Origin: Lysobacter capsici
GTDB lineage: Bacteria > Pseudomonadota > Gammaproteobacteria > Xanthomonadales > Xanthomonadaceae
Assembly: GCF_014779555.2 (NCBI RefSeq)
Contig: NZ_CP094357.1
Span: 682,001 to 746,000, forward strand
Length of the DNA: 64,000 bases
Direction: 5' to 3'
The first letter of the stretch is position 1. Each line of letters opens with the position of its first letter. The notes beneath the pieces are model-generated. The model was not told the DNA's origin. It ran no database searches and saw only the letters and a list, made by a program, of their open reading frames with translations. A program made the translations under genes and the position numbers. Shown piece by piece: positions 16,910 to 28,683 of this stretch.

Positions 16910-19750
16910 TCAGGCCATCGACACCCGCCGTTCCAGCAGCAACGGCGAGGCCAATCCCGATTGCGGATGCATGCGGTTGAGGCCGTGGATCGCGCCCGAC
17001 AGCCCGGTCATCAGGCCCGGGGTGAACGCGGCGCGGGTCAGGCCGCCGACCATGCCGCGATGTTCCTCGATCGAGGAGACGATCTGCGCGGTGGCTTCGT
17101 CGGGATCGGTCGCGCACTGTTCCGGATCCAGCGCGGCCGCGGCGACCAGCAATTCGCGCAGCGACATATCGCCGTGGCACAGGGTGTGGCTGGTGCCCCA
17201 TTGGTCGCGCACGGTGGCGACCGCGCGGCGCATGGTGCGCAGGTGGCGCGGGCTGCGCGTGCGCGCGTACAGATCGCAGGCGCTCAGGCCGATGCCGACG
17301 CTGCCGTGGCACCAGGTCGGGAAGTTGAAGCTGCCGTCGAGCTCGCGCGAATCGAGCCAGTTGCGCAGGGTTTCGTCGTAGCACGATTCCTGAAAGGCGA
17401 AGGCGGCATCGGACAAGGCGCTCCAGCGCGCGCGTTGCTGCGCGTCGCCGGCGCCGGCCAGGACCAGCCGCGCCAGCGCCCAGGCGATGCCGGTGGCGCC
17501 GTGGGAAAATCCGTTCGACGGGTGCGGCGATCCGCTGGTCGGCCAACGCGCGCCGCGCTCGTCGACGATCGCGCCGGCTTCCAGCCGTTGCGCCGCGCGC
17601 GTGGCCAGCGCGGTCCAGCGCGCGTCGCCGGTCGCTTCGGCCAGTCCGAGCAGCGGCACGATCGCGCCGGCCGCGCCGTCGATGATGTCGAAGTGCTCGT
17701 CGTCGTCGAAGCCGCGCTGTTCCAGCGCCCGCGCGCTGGCGACCGCATGCGGCAGCAGCTCGGGGCGCTTGAGCAGATCGTGCAGGGTCAGCCAGGTCCA
17801 TACCTGCGAGGCGTAACCGGTGAAGCCGCCGACCTTGTCCGGCACGTCGATCGCTTCCATCGCGATCTGGCTTTGCAGCGCGCCCTCCAGCGCCTGCTCG
17901 ACCCCGTCCACCGGATCGGCGCGGCCGTGCTCGACTTCATGCAGATAGCCGGCGAGCACGACGGCGACGCCGCCGAGCCCGAAATACAGATCGGCGCGCA
18001 CCGGCTGCACCAGCCAGCCGCCTTGGGTGATCTCGGGCGTGATCCAGGTCGCCGAGCCGTCCTCGCCGCGCACCGACAGCCGCAGCAGCCGCGCGATCGC
18101 CTCGGCCGCGACCTTGCGCCGGCGTGTTTCGAGTCGATCGCGATGCGGATGGCGGGCGACGTAACGATGGCCGCTGCGCTCTTCTTCGCGATCGCGCATG
18201 CGTTGATTGAGATCGGTGGCGACCAGCGCGCTGCGGATCGTCAGTTCCTCCAGATCGGTGCGCATGCCGCGCCAGTCCAGCAGCACGCTGTCGATGCGCT
18301 CGGCGCTCAAGGGCTCGACGAAGATCGGGACGTCGCCGTAGCGCAGCGCGTCGATCTCGGCCATGACGTCGGCGTCGCTGGAGCGCTCGTTGGGCAGCAT
18401 GATCGCGTTGCGTTCGAACAAGTCGCGCGCGCGTTCGATCGCCTCGGCTTCCTTGTGCAGCGAAGCCGGGTGCCACAGCATGCGGCCGACTTCCACGTAG
18501 GCGCGGGTGGTGCGGCGGATGTCGCGCACCTTGCAGCCCTGGAAGCGCGCGAGCAGCGGCGCGAGTTCGCCGGCCTGGTCGAGCCGGCGCAGGCGGGCGG
18601 TGATGTCGAGGAAGCCTTCGCTGATCTCGTCCCAGTAACGCGACACGTCCGGGCGCGGGCTGGGGTGGTTCTGGGCGACGTCGACCTCGATCTCGATGAC
18701 TTTCAGCCGCGCCTGGGTCGTGCCGTCGTCGACGATGGTCGGCGCGCGCACGCGCGGCTGCTGGTCCGGCAACGCGCCGGCGGCGGACATGTCGACGCCT
18801 TCGAAGCCGAGCGCGCGGGTGCGGAACGGCACGATGCCGGTGCGCAACACCGAATTGCGGATCAGCGACTGGGCGAAGTCGAAGGCCTGGCCATACGGCG
18901 TGGGCACCGGCTCGGGCACGATCTCGAACAGGCTTTCCACATCGATCACCACCGGCACCGGGCCGACCGCGATCAGATTTTCCAGGTGGATGTCGGTGCC
19001 GCCGAGCAGGCGCAATACCGCCAGCCAGTGGCCCAGGCCGCGATAGAAGCTGCGCAGTTCCTCGTCGCTGTCGCAGTGGCGATGCCTGGCGAACGCGGCC
19101 CAGCCGTAGCGGTCGCGATCGATCACCGCGGGCACGCGCACGCGATCGGCGAGGTCGCCGAAAACGCGCGCGAGGAATGCGTCGAGCACCGCGTCCACCC
19201 GCAGCGAACGCGGCTTGTACATGATCGTGCCGCCTTGCATCGTCAGCTTGGCCACGGTCTGGCCGCCGTCGTGCAGATCGCCCTGGCCGAGCGAAACGCC
19301 GGTGAGCCGTCCGCAGGGCGCGCCCAGCAGCGGCGTCAGCAGGTCGCGATCGGCGACGAAGCGTTCGACCATGGTTTCGATCGCGCGGCGCTGCAAGTCG
19401 AGCGTGCGTTGCAGTCGCTCGCGCAGCGGCGGGTAACGGCGGTCGAGGTGTTCGGCGAACGCCGGCGTCAGGCATTGCGCGACGAACTGGGCGAAGCGGC
19501 CGGCGTCGTCGTCGGCGGTCAGTTCGCCGGCGCGCCGCGCCGCATGCAGTTCCAGCAGCAGCACGCGGTTGAGCTTGAGCTTGGCGTTGGTGTACAGCGC
19601 TTCGTCGCCCGCGGCCTGGATCGAGGCGATTTCCGCGTCGTCGAGCTGGCCCGAGAACGTCGCGAGTTTGGCGGTGAAGGCGGCGCGCGTGGGCGCGGCG
19701 AAATGATCGATGATGCGGGCGAACGCATCCGTTGAAGCCGTTTCGCTCAT
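16910..19750 (-). CDS. lanM: Class II lanthipeptide synthetase LanM2
   Basis: 946 residues from an ATG at 19750; AAGGA lies 12 bases upstream. Same architecture as LanM1: dehydratase half with MYKPRS (Y178), GTDIHLENLI and VVIDVESLF; cyclase half with zinc ligands in WCHG (C814) and LCHGD (C858, H859). It would dehydrate and cyclise LanA2, encoded 110 bp upstream. The two LanMs align along their whole length but are clearly diverged paralogues, not a recent duplication. Downstream, 79 bp away, is the M13 peptidase gene. No fused peptidase-transporter and no LanT are visible. Confidence 0.95.
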   Translation of the reverse strand: MSETASTDAFARIIDHFAAPTRAAFTAKLATFSGQLDDAEIASIQAAGDEALYTNAKLKLNRVLLLELHAARRAGELTADDDAGRFAQFVAQCLTPAFAEHLDRRYPPLRERLQRTLDLQRRAIETMVERFVADRDLLTPLLGAPCGRLTGVSLGQGDLHDGGQTVAKLTMQGGTIMYKPRSLRVDAVLDAFLARVFGDLADRVRVPAVIDRDRYGWAAFARHRHCDSDEELRSFYRGLGHWLAVLRLLGGTDIHLENLIAVGPVPVVIDVESLFEIVPEPVPTPYGQAFDFAQSLIRNSVLRTGIVPFRTRALGFEGVDMSAAGALPDQQPRVRAPTIVDDGTTQARLKVIEIEVDVAQNHPSPRPDVSRYWDEISEGFLDITARLRRLDQAGELAPLLARFQGCKVRDIRRTTRAYVEVGRMLWHPASLHKEAEAIERARDLFERNAIMLPNERSSDADVMAEIDALRYGDVPIFVEPLSAERIDSVLLDWRGMRTDLEELTIRSALVATDLNQRMRDREEERSGHRYVARHPHRDRLETRRRKVAAEAIARLLRLSVRGEDGSATWITPEITQGGWLVQPVRADLYFGLGGVAVVLAGYLHEVEHGRADPVDGVEQALEGALQSQIAMEAIDVPDKVGGFTGYASQVWTWLTLHDLLKRPELLPHAVASARALEQRGFDDDEHFDIIDGAAGAIVPLLGLAEATGDARWTALATRAAQRLEAGAIVDERGARWPTSGSPHPSNGFSHGATGIAWALARLVLAGAGDAQQRARWSALSDAAFAFQESCYDETLRNWLDSRELDGSFNFPTWCHGSVGIGLSACDLYARTRSPRHLRTMRRAVATVRDQWGTSHTLCHGDMSLRELLVAAAALDPEQCATDPDEATAQIVSSIEEHRGMVGGLTRAAFTPGLMTGLSGAIHGLNRMHPQSGLASPLLLERRVSMA

Positions 19751-19811
19751 CGCAGCTGCGAATCCTTGCGGTGGGACGGAACCGGTCGCGTTGCGCGACC
19801 CGTTATCGATG

Positions 19812-19847
19812 AAAGCACGCGGCCGGACGCGAGGCCCGGCCGCGCGC
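19812..19847 (-). terminator. Hairpin with short T tract between lanA2 and lanM2
   Basis: On the minus strand, CGCGGCCGG and CCGGCCGCG form a 9-bp perfect stem. It extends to 12 pairs with one G-U, and TTT follows directly (plus-strand AAA at 19812-19814). Placed between precursor and synthetase genes, it probably lowers lanM2 expression relative to lanA2, as in cassette 1. Confidence 0.55.
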
Positions 19848-19860
19848 CATCACGCATTAC

Positions 19861-20070
19861 TCAGCAGCAAAGGCAGCCGCCGCCGTAGCTGCAGGTGGTC
19901 CCGCCGAACGTGCCGCACACGCCGAGCGTGGCGCGCATGTCGGTGTTGCCGAGCGCTGCTTCGGCCACGGCCTGACCTTCGATGTAGAGCGAACCGGCCG
20001 GATTGTCCTGGCCGTCGATGCTGTCGGAACCGTTGAGCCAGCCGGACACGACGTCGTCATTGTTCTGCAT
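19861..20070 (-). CDS. Class II lanthipeptide precursor LanA2
   Basis: 69 residues from the ATG at 20070, preceded eight bases upstream by AAGGAG (plus-strand CTCCTT at 20079-20084). The frame is open further upstream but lacks another good start. The leader holds NPAGSLYIEGQAV (residues 23-35), matching the LanA1 leader at NPAG-L-[FY]-I-x-G-x-x-V. The core, from about residue 47, is ATLGVCGTFGGTTCSYGGG followed by CLCC: Cys at 52, 60, 66, 68 and 69, and Ser/Thr at 48, 54, 58, 59 and 61, five of each. The Gly-rich core with a C-terminal Cys cluster suggests several small, overlapping rings. No GG cleavage motif at the border. lanM2 follows. Confidence 0.85.
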   Translation of the reverse strand: MQNNDDVVSGWLNGSDSIDGQDNPAGSLYIEGQAVAEAALGNTDMRATLGVCGTFGGTTCSYGGGCLCC

Positions 20071-20509
20071 TGCCCTATCTCCTTTTTGGGGTTCATTTAG
20101 AAGCGCGAATTCGGACAAGCCCTCCCCGGCTTGCGAGTCGAACCGTTCCGAATGTGGCGTATCAACGCATGCGGCGCCTGCGTCCGGCCAAGCTTTGCGA
20201 GTGTCGGCAGGACGCGCTTTTGGCGCCGCACACCTACGCTGCGCGCGAAGCGCAATGTGCGTCAACTGTTATTTTGGTGGTGCGTTGCAGCACATGCTGC
20301 GCGACCGAAACAAACTGTGATTGGCGTCTTAGGTGAACGCGACGCAGGTTGTCTGAACAGGCGAAAGCCGTTGCACGAGGCTATCCGAAGCGTCGATCGC
20401 AAGGCGGCGCATGCGGCGCGTGGTGAGGTCGGCACGTGTTTCGGCTTGGCCGAATGACGGCCGGCGGAGCGAGCGCTCTGCCGGCGTGGATCGAGTCATC
20501 GGGCGTCGT
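20071..20509. promoter_or_regulatory. Region upstream of lanA2
   Basis: About 440 bp between lanA2 and the small secreted-protein gene, with both neighbours on the minus strand. It must contain the lanA2 promoter. I see no convincing gene and no clear promoter hexamers. Confidence 0.4.
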
Positions 20510-20749
20510 TTACTGCACCGGACCGTAGTAAGCGTCGATCAAGGTCAGATACCCGTACACGCTGTGATCCACGGTGGGGGCGCAGCGCGAACGCGACAGG
20601 AATTCGTATACGCCGCTGTTATCGGACTGATAGATGCAGTGCCAGTACGAAGCGGGAAATGCGGCGGCTCGTGCGTTGGTTGCGTCGGCGACGGCCGCGC
20701 CCGAGAAGCACAGCGCCATCAGTACCGCTGCGTTCGATAATCTGTTCAT
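20510..20749 (-). CDS. Small secreted protein of unknown function
   Basis: 79 residues from an ATG at 20749 with AAGGAA upstream. A signal peptide is evident: MNRLSNAAVLMALCFSGAAVADA, cleaved near residue 22. The mature ~57-residue part is rich in Tyr and Ser and has two Cys (in YWHCIYQ and SRCAPT), likely forming one disulfide. It contains no family motif I recognise. It lies between lanA2 and the paralogous pair of membrane-anchored proteins, on the same strand, with 217 bp to the next upstream gene. It could be an exported accessory protein; no function is claimed. Confidence 0.7.
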   Translation of the reverse strand: MNRLSNAAVLMALCFSGAAVADATNARAAAFPASYWHCIYQSDNSGVYEFLSRSRCAPTVDHSVYGYLTLIDAYYGPVQ

Positions 20750-20966
20750 TGGCGAATTCCTTTTTCGGATGCGATGCCGGACGGCCTGTCCGGTCCGCCC
20801 ATCTTGGACAGGCGTCGGCGCACGCGCCATCGGCATTTTTCGCTTGCTGGACGCAGTGCCCGCTGGGCGATGACATCCCGTCGCAAATCCACCGCCGATC
20901 GCATCGATGAATCCGGGCGTTCGCCGGGGCCGAGCGATCGGGTGCGCCAAGCTCTCGACGACATGC

Positions 20967-21926
20967 CTAAAACTCGCAGGCGTCCCAACCCGGTGGCGTG
21001 GTGTGGGTCGAAGGGCCGTGGAAATCGCGCAGCTTCGTCTGCGCCCATTCGTCGGCCTCGGCGCGTTGCGCCGGACTCAGGTTCGCCGCGGTCGCGGCCA
21101 GTTGCTGATCGAGCTGGGCGACACGATGCTGTTCCGCGCCCAGGCGATACAGCTTGAGGTAGCGATAGTGCCGCGCCGGATCGGTGCCGACCACGCCGGC
21201 GAGCAGGCCTTGCGCGCCCGGTTCGTACGCCTTCTGCAACAGATCGACGACTCGCCAGTCGCCCTTGGCCAGTCCGGCGTCGATCATCGAGGTCGCGGCG
21301 GCGCGATAGTTGCGGATCGAATCGGGATGCTTGAGCAGGCTGCGCGCGTCGTACAGCGGACCGCGTTCGAGATAGCACGCGCGCGCGCGCTCGTCGCCCA
21401 GACGCGCGGCCTGGGCGATGTTCGGCACCAGGCTGTCGAGCATCGCGTCGCTGACGCCGTCGCACAGTCGCAGGCTGTTGCTCTCGGCCTGCCGACGCAG
21501 TTCCACCGCGTCGAGCAGCATCTGGTAGGTGCGCAGCTGCGCCGCGCTCATTCCCTCGGTGGATTTACGGGTGAGCGTGTCGGTGGCGTTCGCGTTTTTC
21601 CATTGGGTGGCGCGCAGCTGAGTGCATTGGTTGAGATCGCGCAGCAGACGCGCGGCCGCGTCGACGTCGCCGGCGTTCGCGCGCGCCTGCAGCTTGGCGA
21701 AGATGTCCTTGAGCGGGGTTCCGGCGGTCGGCAACACGCCGCCCTTGATGACGGTCGGCGGCGTGGCGAAATCGGGCGTCGCATCGGTCACGCCCGCAGC
21801 GGCGTCGCGCGGGCCGACGGACGCGGCGGCGTGGGGCCGGCTTACCTCCGCGCGGCCGACGAAGTACGCGCCGGTCACCGCGGCGATCACGGCCACGCCC
21901 AACAGGATCGATCGCTTCATCTGCAT
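20967..21926 (-). CDS. Membrane-anchored periplasmic protein, paralogue A of a tandem pair
   Basis: 319 residues from 21926; a second in-frame ATG two codons later is equally possible. An N-terminal hydrophobic segment (ILLGVAVIAAVTGAYFVG) anchors or exports the protein. The rest is predicted helical, with Sel1/TPR-like phrases (LQARANAGDVDAAARLLRDL, AARLGDERARACYLERG). It ends in PPGWDACEF. Four to six Cys are spread through the mature part. It is a clear paralogue of the gene immediately upstream, sharing PLK-x(2)-FA-x-LQARANAGD and the C-terminal LYRLGAE/LFRLGAG region. Gap to paralogue B is 46 bp, so they are probably co-transcribed. Function unknown. Confidence 0.78.
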   Translation of the reverse strand: MQMKRSILLGVAVIAAVTGAYFVGRAEVSRPHAAASVGPRDAAAGVTDATPDFATPPTVIKGGVLPTAGTPLKDIFAKLQARANAGDVDAAARLLRDLNQCTQLRATQWKNANATDTLTRKSTEGMSAAQLRTYQMLLDAVELRRQAESNSLRLCDGVSDAMLDSLVPNIAQAARLGDERARACYLERGPLYDARSLLKHPDSIRNYRAAATSMIDAGLAKGDWRVVDLLQKAYEPGAQGLLAGVVGTDPARHYRYLKLYRLGAEQHRVAQLDQQLAATAANLSPAQRAEADEWAQTKLRDFHGPSTHTTPPGWDACEF

Positions 21927-21972
21927 AAGGTCCGGCCAGCCTGGGTCGGCCCACGGTCGCTCGTGGGCATGC

Positions 21973-22968
21973 TCATTCGTAGGGAAACACGCAAGGGTCC
22001 CACAGCGGTCCGTCCGCGCCGATCGGCTTGCCCTGGAAGTTGCGGGTAAAGGTCTGTTCGGCCCAGGCGTCGGCCTGGGTGATCTGGGCGGCGCTGAGTT
22101 TCATCGACGCCGCGCGCAGGTCCTGGTCGAGTTGTCCGGGGTCGGCGATCGAGCGGTCGGATCCGGCGCCAAGCCGGAACAGCTTGAGATAGCGATAGCG
22201 CTGGTACGCCTCCTTGCCCACCGCCGCCGACAGCAGATTGGCCGCGCCGGGTTCGTAGGCGCCGCGCAGCAGGCTGACCACTTGCCAGTCGCCGTTTTCG
22301 ATGCCGGTGTCGATCATCTGTTGCGCGCTGCGCCGGTAATCGCCCAGCCGCTGCGGATGATCGAGCAGGCTGGCCGGGTCGTAGTTCGGGCCGCGGTCGA
22401 GGTAACAGGCGCGCGCATAGGCGTCGCCGAGTTGCGCGGCGCGTTGCAGGTTCGGCACCAGGCTGTCGAGCATGTCGGCGCTGGCGCCGTCGCACAGCGC
22501 GCGCAGGCCGCCGAGATTCTGCCCGCGCGATTCCACCGCGTCGAGCTGGGCGCGATAGTTTTTAAGCTGCTGCGGAGTCATGGTGTCGACGGCCTGGCTG
22601 AGCAGTTCGTCGGAGAGTCTGGCGTTGTCGCGATCCAGGCGCTCGTAACGGCGACACAGGTTGAGATCGCGGTACAGGCGAGTGGCCGCGGCGGCATCGC
22701 CGGCATTCGCGCGGGCCTGCAGATCGGCGAATACGTATTTCAACGGCGTGCGCGGGGCGGGGAGTTTCTGCGCTGCGGCGGAGCTCGCGGCGAGCGTCGG
22801 CGCGGGTTTTGCCTGGCTGTTCGCCGCTTCGGACGACACGGCGGCGGTGTCGATGCCGCCGGTCGCAGGGGCCGCAGCGGGCGCGCCTTGAACGCGACCG
22901 CCGAAATAACCGGCGGCCGCGGCGACCGCGGCCAGCATGATCGCGGCGGCTATGTTCCGGCCGCGCAT
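21973..22968 (-). CDS. Membrane-anchored periplasmic protein, paralogue B of a tandem pair
   Basis: 331 residues from the ATG at 22968. An earlier in-frame ATG at 23010 would make the N-terminus overlap a strong hairpin (22980-23009), so the shorter start is preferred. N-terminal anchor NIAAAIMLAAVAAAAGYFGG. The body is helical with LQARANAGDAAAATRLYRDL and AAQLGDAYARACYLDRG, the same positions as in paralogue A, and ends LWDPCVFPYE. The Ala/Pro-rich linker after the anchor is longer than in A. Likely a periplasmic or outer-face scaffold of Sel1-like helical repeats. Function unknown. Confidence 0.78.
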   Translation of the reverse strand: MRGRNIAAAIMLAAVAAAAGYFGGRVQGAPAAAPATGGIDTAAVSSEAANSQAKPAPTLAASSAAAQKLPAPRTPLKYVFADLQARANAGDAAAATRLYRDLNLCRRYERLDRDNARLSDELLSQAVDTMTPQQLKNYRAQLDAVESRGQNLGGLRALCDGASADMLDSLVPNLQRAAQLGDAYARACYLDRGPNYDPASLLDHPQRLGDYRRSAQQMIDTGIENGDWQVVSLLRGAYEPGAANLLSAAVGKEAYQRYRYLKLFRLGAGSDRSIADPGQLDQDLRAASMKLSAAQITQADAWAEQTFTRNFQGKPIGADGPLWDPCVFPYE

Positions 22969-22979
22969 CGCGCTACGAC

Positions 22980-23009
22980 TGCGCAGCGGTTCTCGCGAAC
23001 CGCTGCGCA
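22980..23009 (-). terminator. Strong hairpin between secreted protein and paralogue B
   Basis: GCGCAGCGGTT (22981-22991) and AACCGCTGCGC (22998-23008), plus a flanking T-A pair, form a 12-bp stem around CTCGCG. It sits between the stop of the secreted-protein gene (23051) and the start of the next gene (22968). No T run follows on the minus strand, so it is terminator-like or an mRNA-processing element. Confidence 0.5.
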
Positions 23010-23050
23010 TCCGGAATGAAGCGAACTCGATGCATCGACACCCATTCCAC

Positions 23051-23965
23051 TCAGTTTTCGCTGTCCAGTACGTAAGCCGCCGCGGCGATCGAGGCGTTGC
23101 CAGTCATGATCGCGGTGTTCTTGCCCGCGGCCGACGGCAAACCGACCTTGAGGTTGACCGCGCCGGAGACCAGGGCGTCGAGGATCGGGGTGATGATCGG
23201 CAGGCCCAGCGCAATATTGCCGCAACCGCTGGCTGCCGGCACGGCGAAAGCGTTGTCGACCAGGCTGGTGTCGTCGATCTGCAGGTAGCCGATGAAATTC
23301 GGCTCATCCGTCCATACCGTGGTCGCCGTGCCAGGACTGCCCGAAATCGGCAGGTTCGGCAACGGCGGCGCGGTGGTGCCGGTCTGCAGCTTGATCACCA
23401 CCGGGTTCTGCGCCGAACCGATGTAGCAACTATTGCCGAGGAACGGATTCTGCAGGTGCACGCGAACGGCCAGGCGTGCCACCGTGGGATCGCTGCCGTC
23501 GGTCGGCGGAAACAGCGCGTTGCCGAAATTGGTCTGCAGGCCCTGCACCGGTTCGATCGTCGCGGTGACGTCGTTAAAGGTGGCGACGAAGCCCCAGAAC
23601 GCCGTCCACAGCGGGCCGGGCCAGTTGGGCGCGGGGTTGACGATGCCGAGCAGGCCGCCGGGCACCTTGGCCGGAGGCGCGGACAGGGTTGGACCGCCGA
23701 CCGCGGCGTACAGCGGCGAGGGGCCGATGCTTTCGATGCCGCCCTGCAGCACGATCGGCTTGTCGATCGGCATGGTGGTGTTGCCGATCTTGAGCACGCC
23801 GGAGTTGGTGGTGTTGATCACGCAACTGCCGACCGAAGGATTGGTGTACGGGCAGTACTTGAACATCGCATACGGGCCCGACGGCGTGCCGGCGATGGCC
23901 GCGGACGCGCTGGTGAGCGTCAGCGCCGCCGCAACCGCGGCCGTGTAAAGCGGGGTCTTGCGCAT
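23051..23965 (-). CDS. Secreted protein of unknown function
   Basis: 304 residues from an ATG at 23965. The signal peptide is clear (MRKTPLYTAAVAAALTLTSASAAIAG). The mature protein is neutral, Gly/Pro/Asn-rich and beta-like, with many short hydrophobic stretches (ITPILDALVSGAVNLKVGLP) but no transmembrane helix. Cys are few and paired (YCPYTNPSVGSC; NSCYIG; SGCGN). The layout resembles exported proteins of unknown role in actinobacteria and some proteobacteria, but I cannot name a family with certainty. It follows a PraB-like secreted protein on the same strand, with a good intrinsic terminator between them. Function not assigned. Confidence 0.75.
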   Translation of the reverse strand: MRKTPLYTAAVAAALTLTSASAAIAGTPSGPYAMFKYCPYTNPSVGSCVINTTNSGVLKIGNTTMPIDKPIVLQGGIESIGPSPLYAAVGGPTLSAPPAKVPGGLLGIVNPAPNWPGPLWTAFWGFVATFNDVTATIEPVQGLQTNFGNALFPPTDGSDPTVARLAVRVHLQNPFLGNSCYIGSAQNPVVIKLQTGTTAPPLPNLPISGSPGTATTVWTDEPNFIGYLQIDDTSLVDNAFAVPAASGCGNIALGLPIITPILDALVSGAVNLKVGLPSAAGKNTAIMTGNASIAAAAYVLDSEN

Positions 23966-24054
23966 TCTGGGATCCTCCTGAAAGTTGAGTGCGGCCGACG
24001 CGCTTCATTTGCGGCCGGGCCTGCCCGCGACGACCGCATTGCGCGGTCGCGGAC

Positions 24055-24080
24055 AAAAAGGGGAGGAAATACTCCTCCCC
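24055..24080 (-). terminator. Intrinsic terminator of the PraB-like gene
   Basis: On the minus strand a GGGGAGGA/TCCTCCCC stem (24060-24067 with 24073-24080, loop of 5) is followed by TTTTT (plus-strand AAAAA at 24055-24059). It lies 116 bp downstream of the PraB-like gene. Confidence 0.8.
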
Positions 24081-24195
24081 CGCGCCGAAATCCTTGTCGG
24101 CTCATCGACCTGTCCGGGGTTGTTGGAAACCGCGGTCCGCGCGCGCCACGCATGAAGCGCGGCGGATCACCGGTCAACCGGACGATGTCGGATGC

Positions 24196-24777
24196 TTACG
24201 GAACCACGCGTACCAGCGTAGTCGCTCCCAGCCAGCCGTTGTTCTGGGTCTGCACCGAGCAGGCGCCCAGCGCGCCCTTGAACACGAACTGGTTGTTCTG
24301 GGTGGCCGTGGAGGTGGAGTCCAGCACGCCGTTGATGCTGCCCGAGCCGGTCGAGCTGGGGCAGTAGACGTTCAACGGAGCCGGGATGTAGATACGCACG
24401 CCGCTGATGGCGACGCTCCATAGCGTCGGGGTCAGGGTCGGAGAGCCGCTGAACGGCGGATTCGCGCCGCTGTACGCGCTGGGCGTCATCGCCCACGGCA
24501 GGTTGTAGGCGGTGATGCCGGTGCAGGCCGAGGAACCGCTGAAGCTCGCGGCGGTCACCGAAGCGGCGCCGCCGCTCACTGTGACGGTGAAGCTGGCGTT
24601 GCAAGGCACGGCGATGCCGAGGTAGCTGGCGGTGGTCGGGCCGAAGAAGGTCAGCGAGCCGGTGTTGGTCCAGCCGCTGCCGTTCCACAGTTCGAACGAT
24701 GCCGCGGAGGCCGAACTCGCGCCGAAGACGGCCGCGGCCGTGGCCAGAGCGAGAAGGGAGTTCTTGAGCTTGGACAT
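24196..24777 (-). CDS. Secreted protein resembling alkane-oxidation activator PraB
   Basis: 193 residues from an ATG at 24777. Signal peptide MSKLKNSLLALATAAAVFGASSASA. The mature part is Ser/Thr/Gly-rich and beta-like. The segment GIAVPCNASFTVTVSGGAASVTAASFSGSSACTGITAYNLPWAM, split here by function, has the pattern I associate with PraA/PraB-type exported proteins: a PC motif, then ASFSG, a second Cys, and LPW. Those proteins were described as stimulating alkane growth in Pseudomonas. Resemblance is from memory and moderate. It sits between a signalling TonB receptor and an unknown secreted protein, all on the minus strand, and has its own terminator. Confidence 0.6.
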   Translation of the reverse strand: MSKLKNSLLALATAAAVFGASSASAASFELWNGSGWTNTGSLTFFGPTTASYLGIAVPCNASFTVTVSGGAASVTAASFSGSSACTGITAYNLPWAMTPSAYSGANPPFSGSPTLTPTLWSVAISGVRIYIPAPLNVYCPSSTGSGSINGVLDSTSTATQNNQFVFKGALGACSVQTQNNGWLGATTLVRVVP

Positions 24778-24866
24778 TGCGTTTCTCCTGTGAGGCGTCG
24801 ATGTATGCGGACACGGGGTGTGTCCTAACGGGCTGTCACGGATGTAGCGGGCGCCGTGGCTGCGCT

Positions 24867-24904
24867 GCCTGACGGCTACGGTGAGCGGTCCGTAGCCGTC
24901 AGGC
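24867..24904. terminator. Very strong hairpin between TonB receptor and PraB-like gene
   Basis: GCCTGACGGCTACGG (24867-24881) pairs perfectly over 15 bp with CCGTAGCCGTCAGGC (24890-24904), with an 8-base loop. It is 52 bp past the receptor stop. No T run follows, so it may stabilise or process the receptor mRNA 3' end rather than terminate it. Confidence 0.55.
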
Positions 24905-24955
24905 TCTGCTCGTCGTCATCCCGTTCGCGAACGCGACCGGGGAACGACACTCAAC

Positions 24956-28369
<3,414 letters not shown>

Positions 28370-28683
28370 TCGCTCTCCCCTCCGGTTTCGGGTCGTCTTT
28401 GGTTGCGACCTCAGTTAGTACAGACGCGAGCGCATGCAAAACCCGAACCTGCGAATGTGTCGATGTGTGTTCGCGCGTGTTGTTGAACCCGCGAGTTCAC
28501 TTTTGCACTGCAACACCGATGAGGCGAGCGCGTGGTCGCGGGCGTGCGGTTGCGAGCGGTTCGTCGCGCGCGCGCGCGGGCGCTCGCGCGTGTCGATCAC
28601 GCGTCGATGGATGTCCGCATGGGATGGCGCGCGGCGGCGCGATGCGAACGACGCATCCGGCCTCGCGCCGCGACACTCGCGGC
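28370..28683. promoter_or_regulatory. Promoter region of the STN receptor gene
   Basis: 314 bp between the fecR-like gene and the receptor start, both minus strand. No gene is credible here. The FecI-type sigma factor would be expected to act on a promoter in this gap, but I cannot recognise a specific ECF motif. Confidence 0.4.

Noticed and set aside
20287-20300. Small palindrome GCAGCA-CA-TGCTGC upstream of lanA2
   Set aside because: Only six-base arms in GC-rich DNA; too likely by chance to call an operator.
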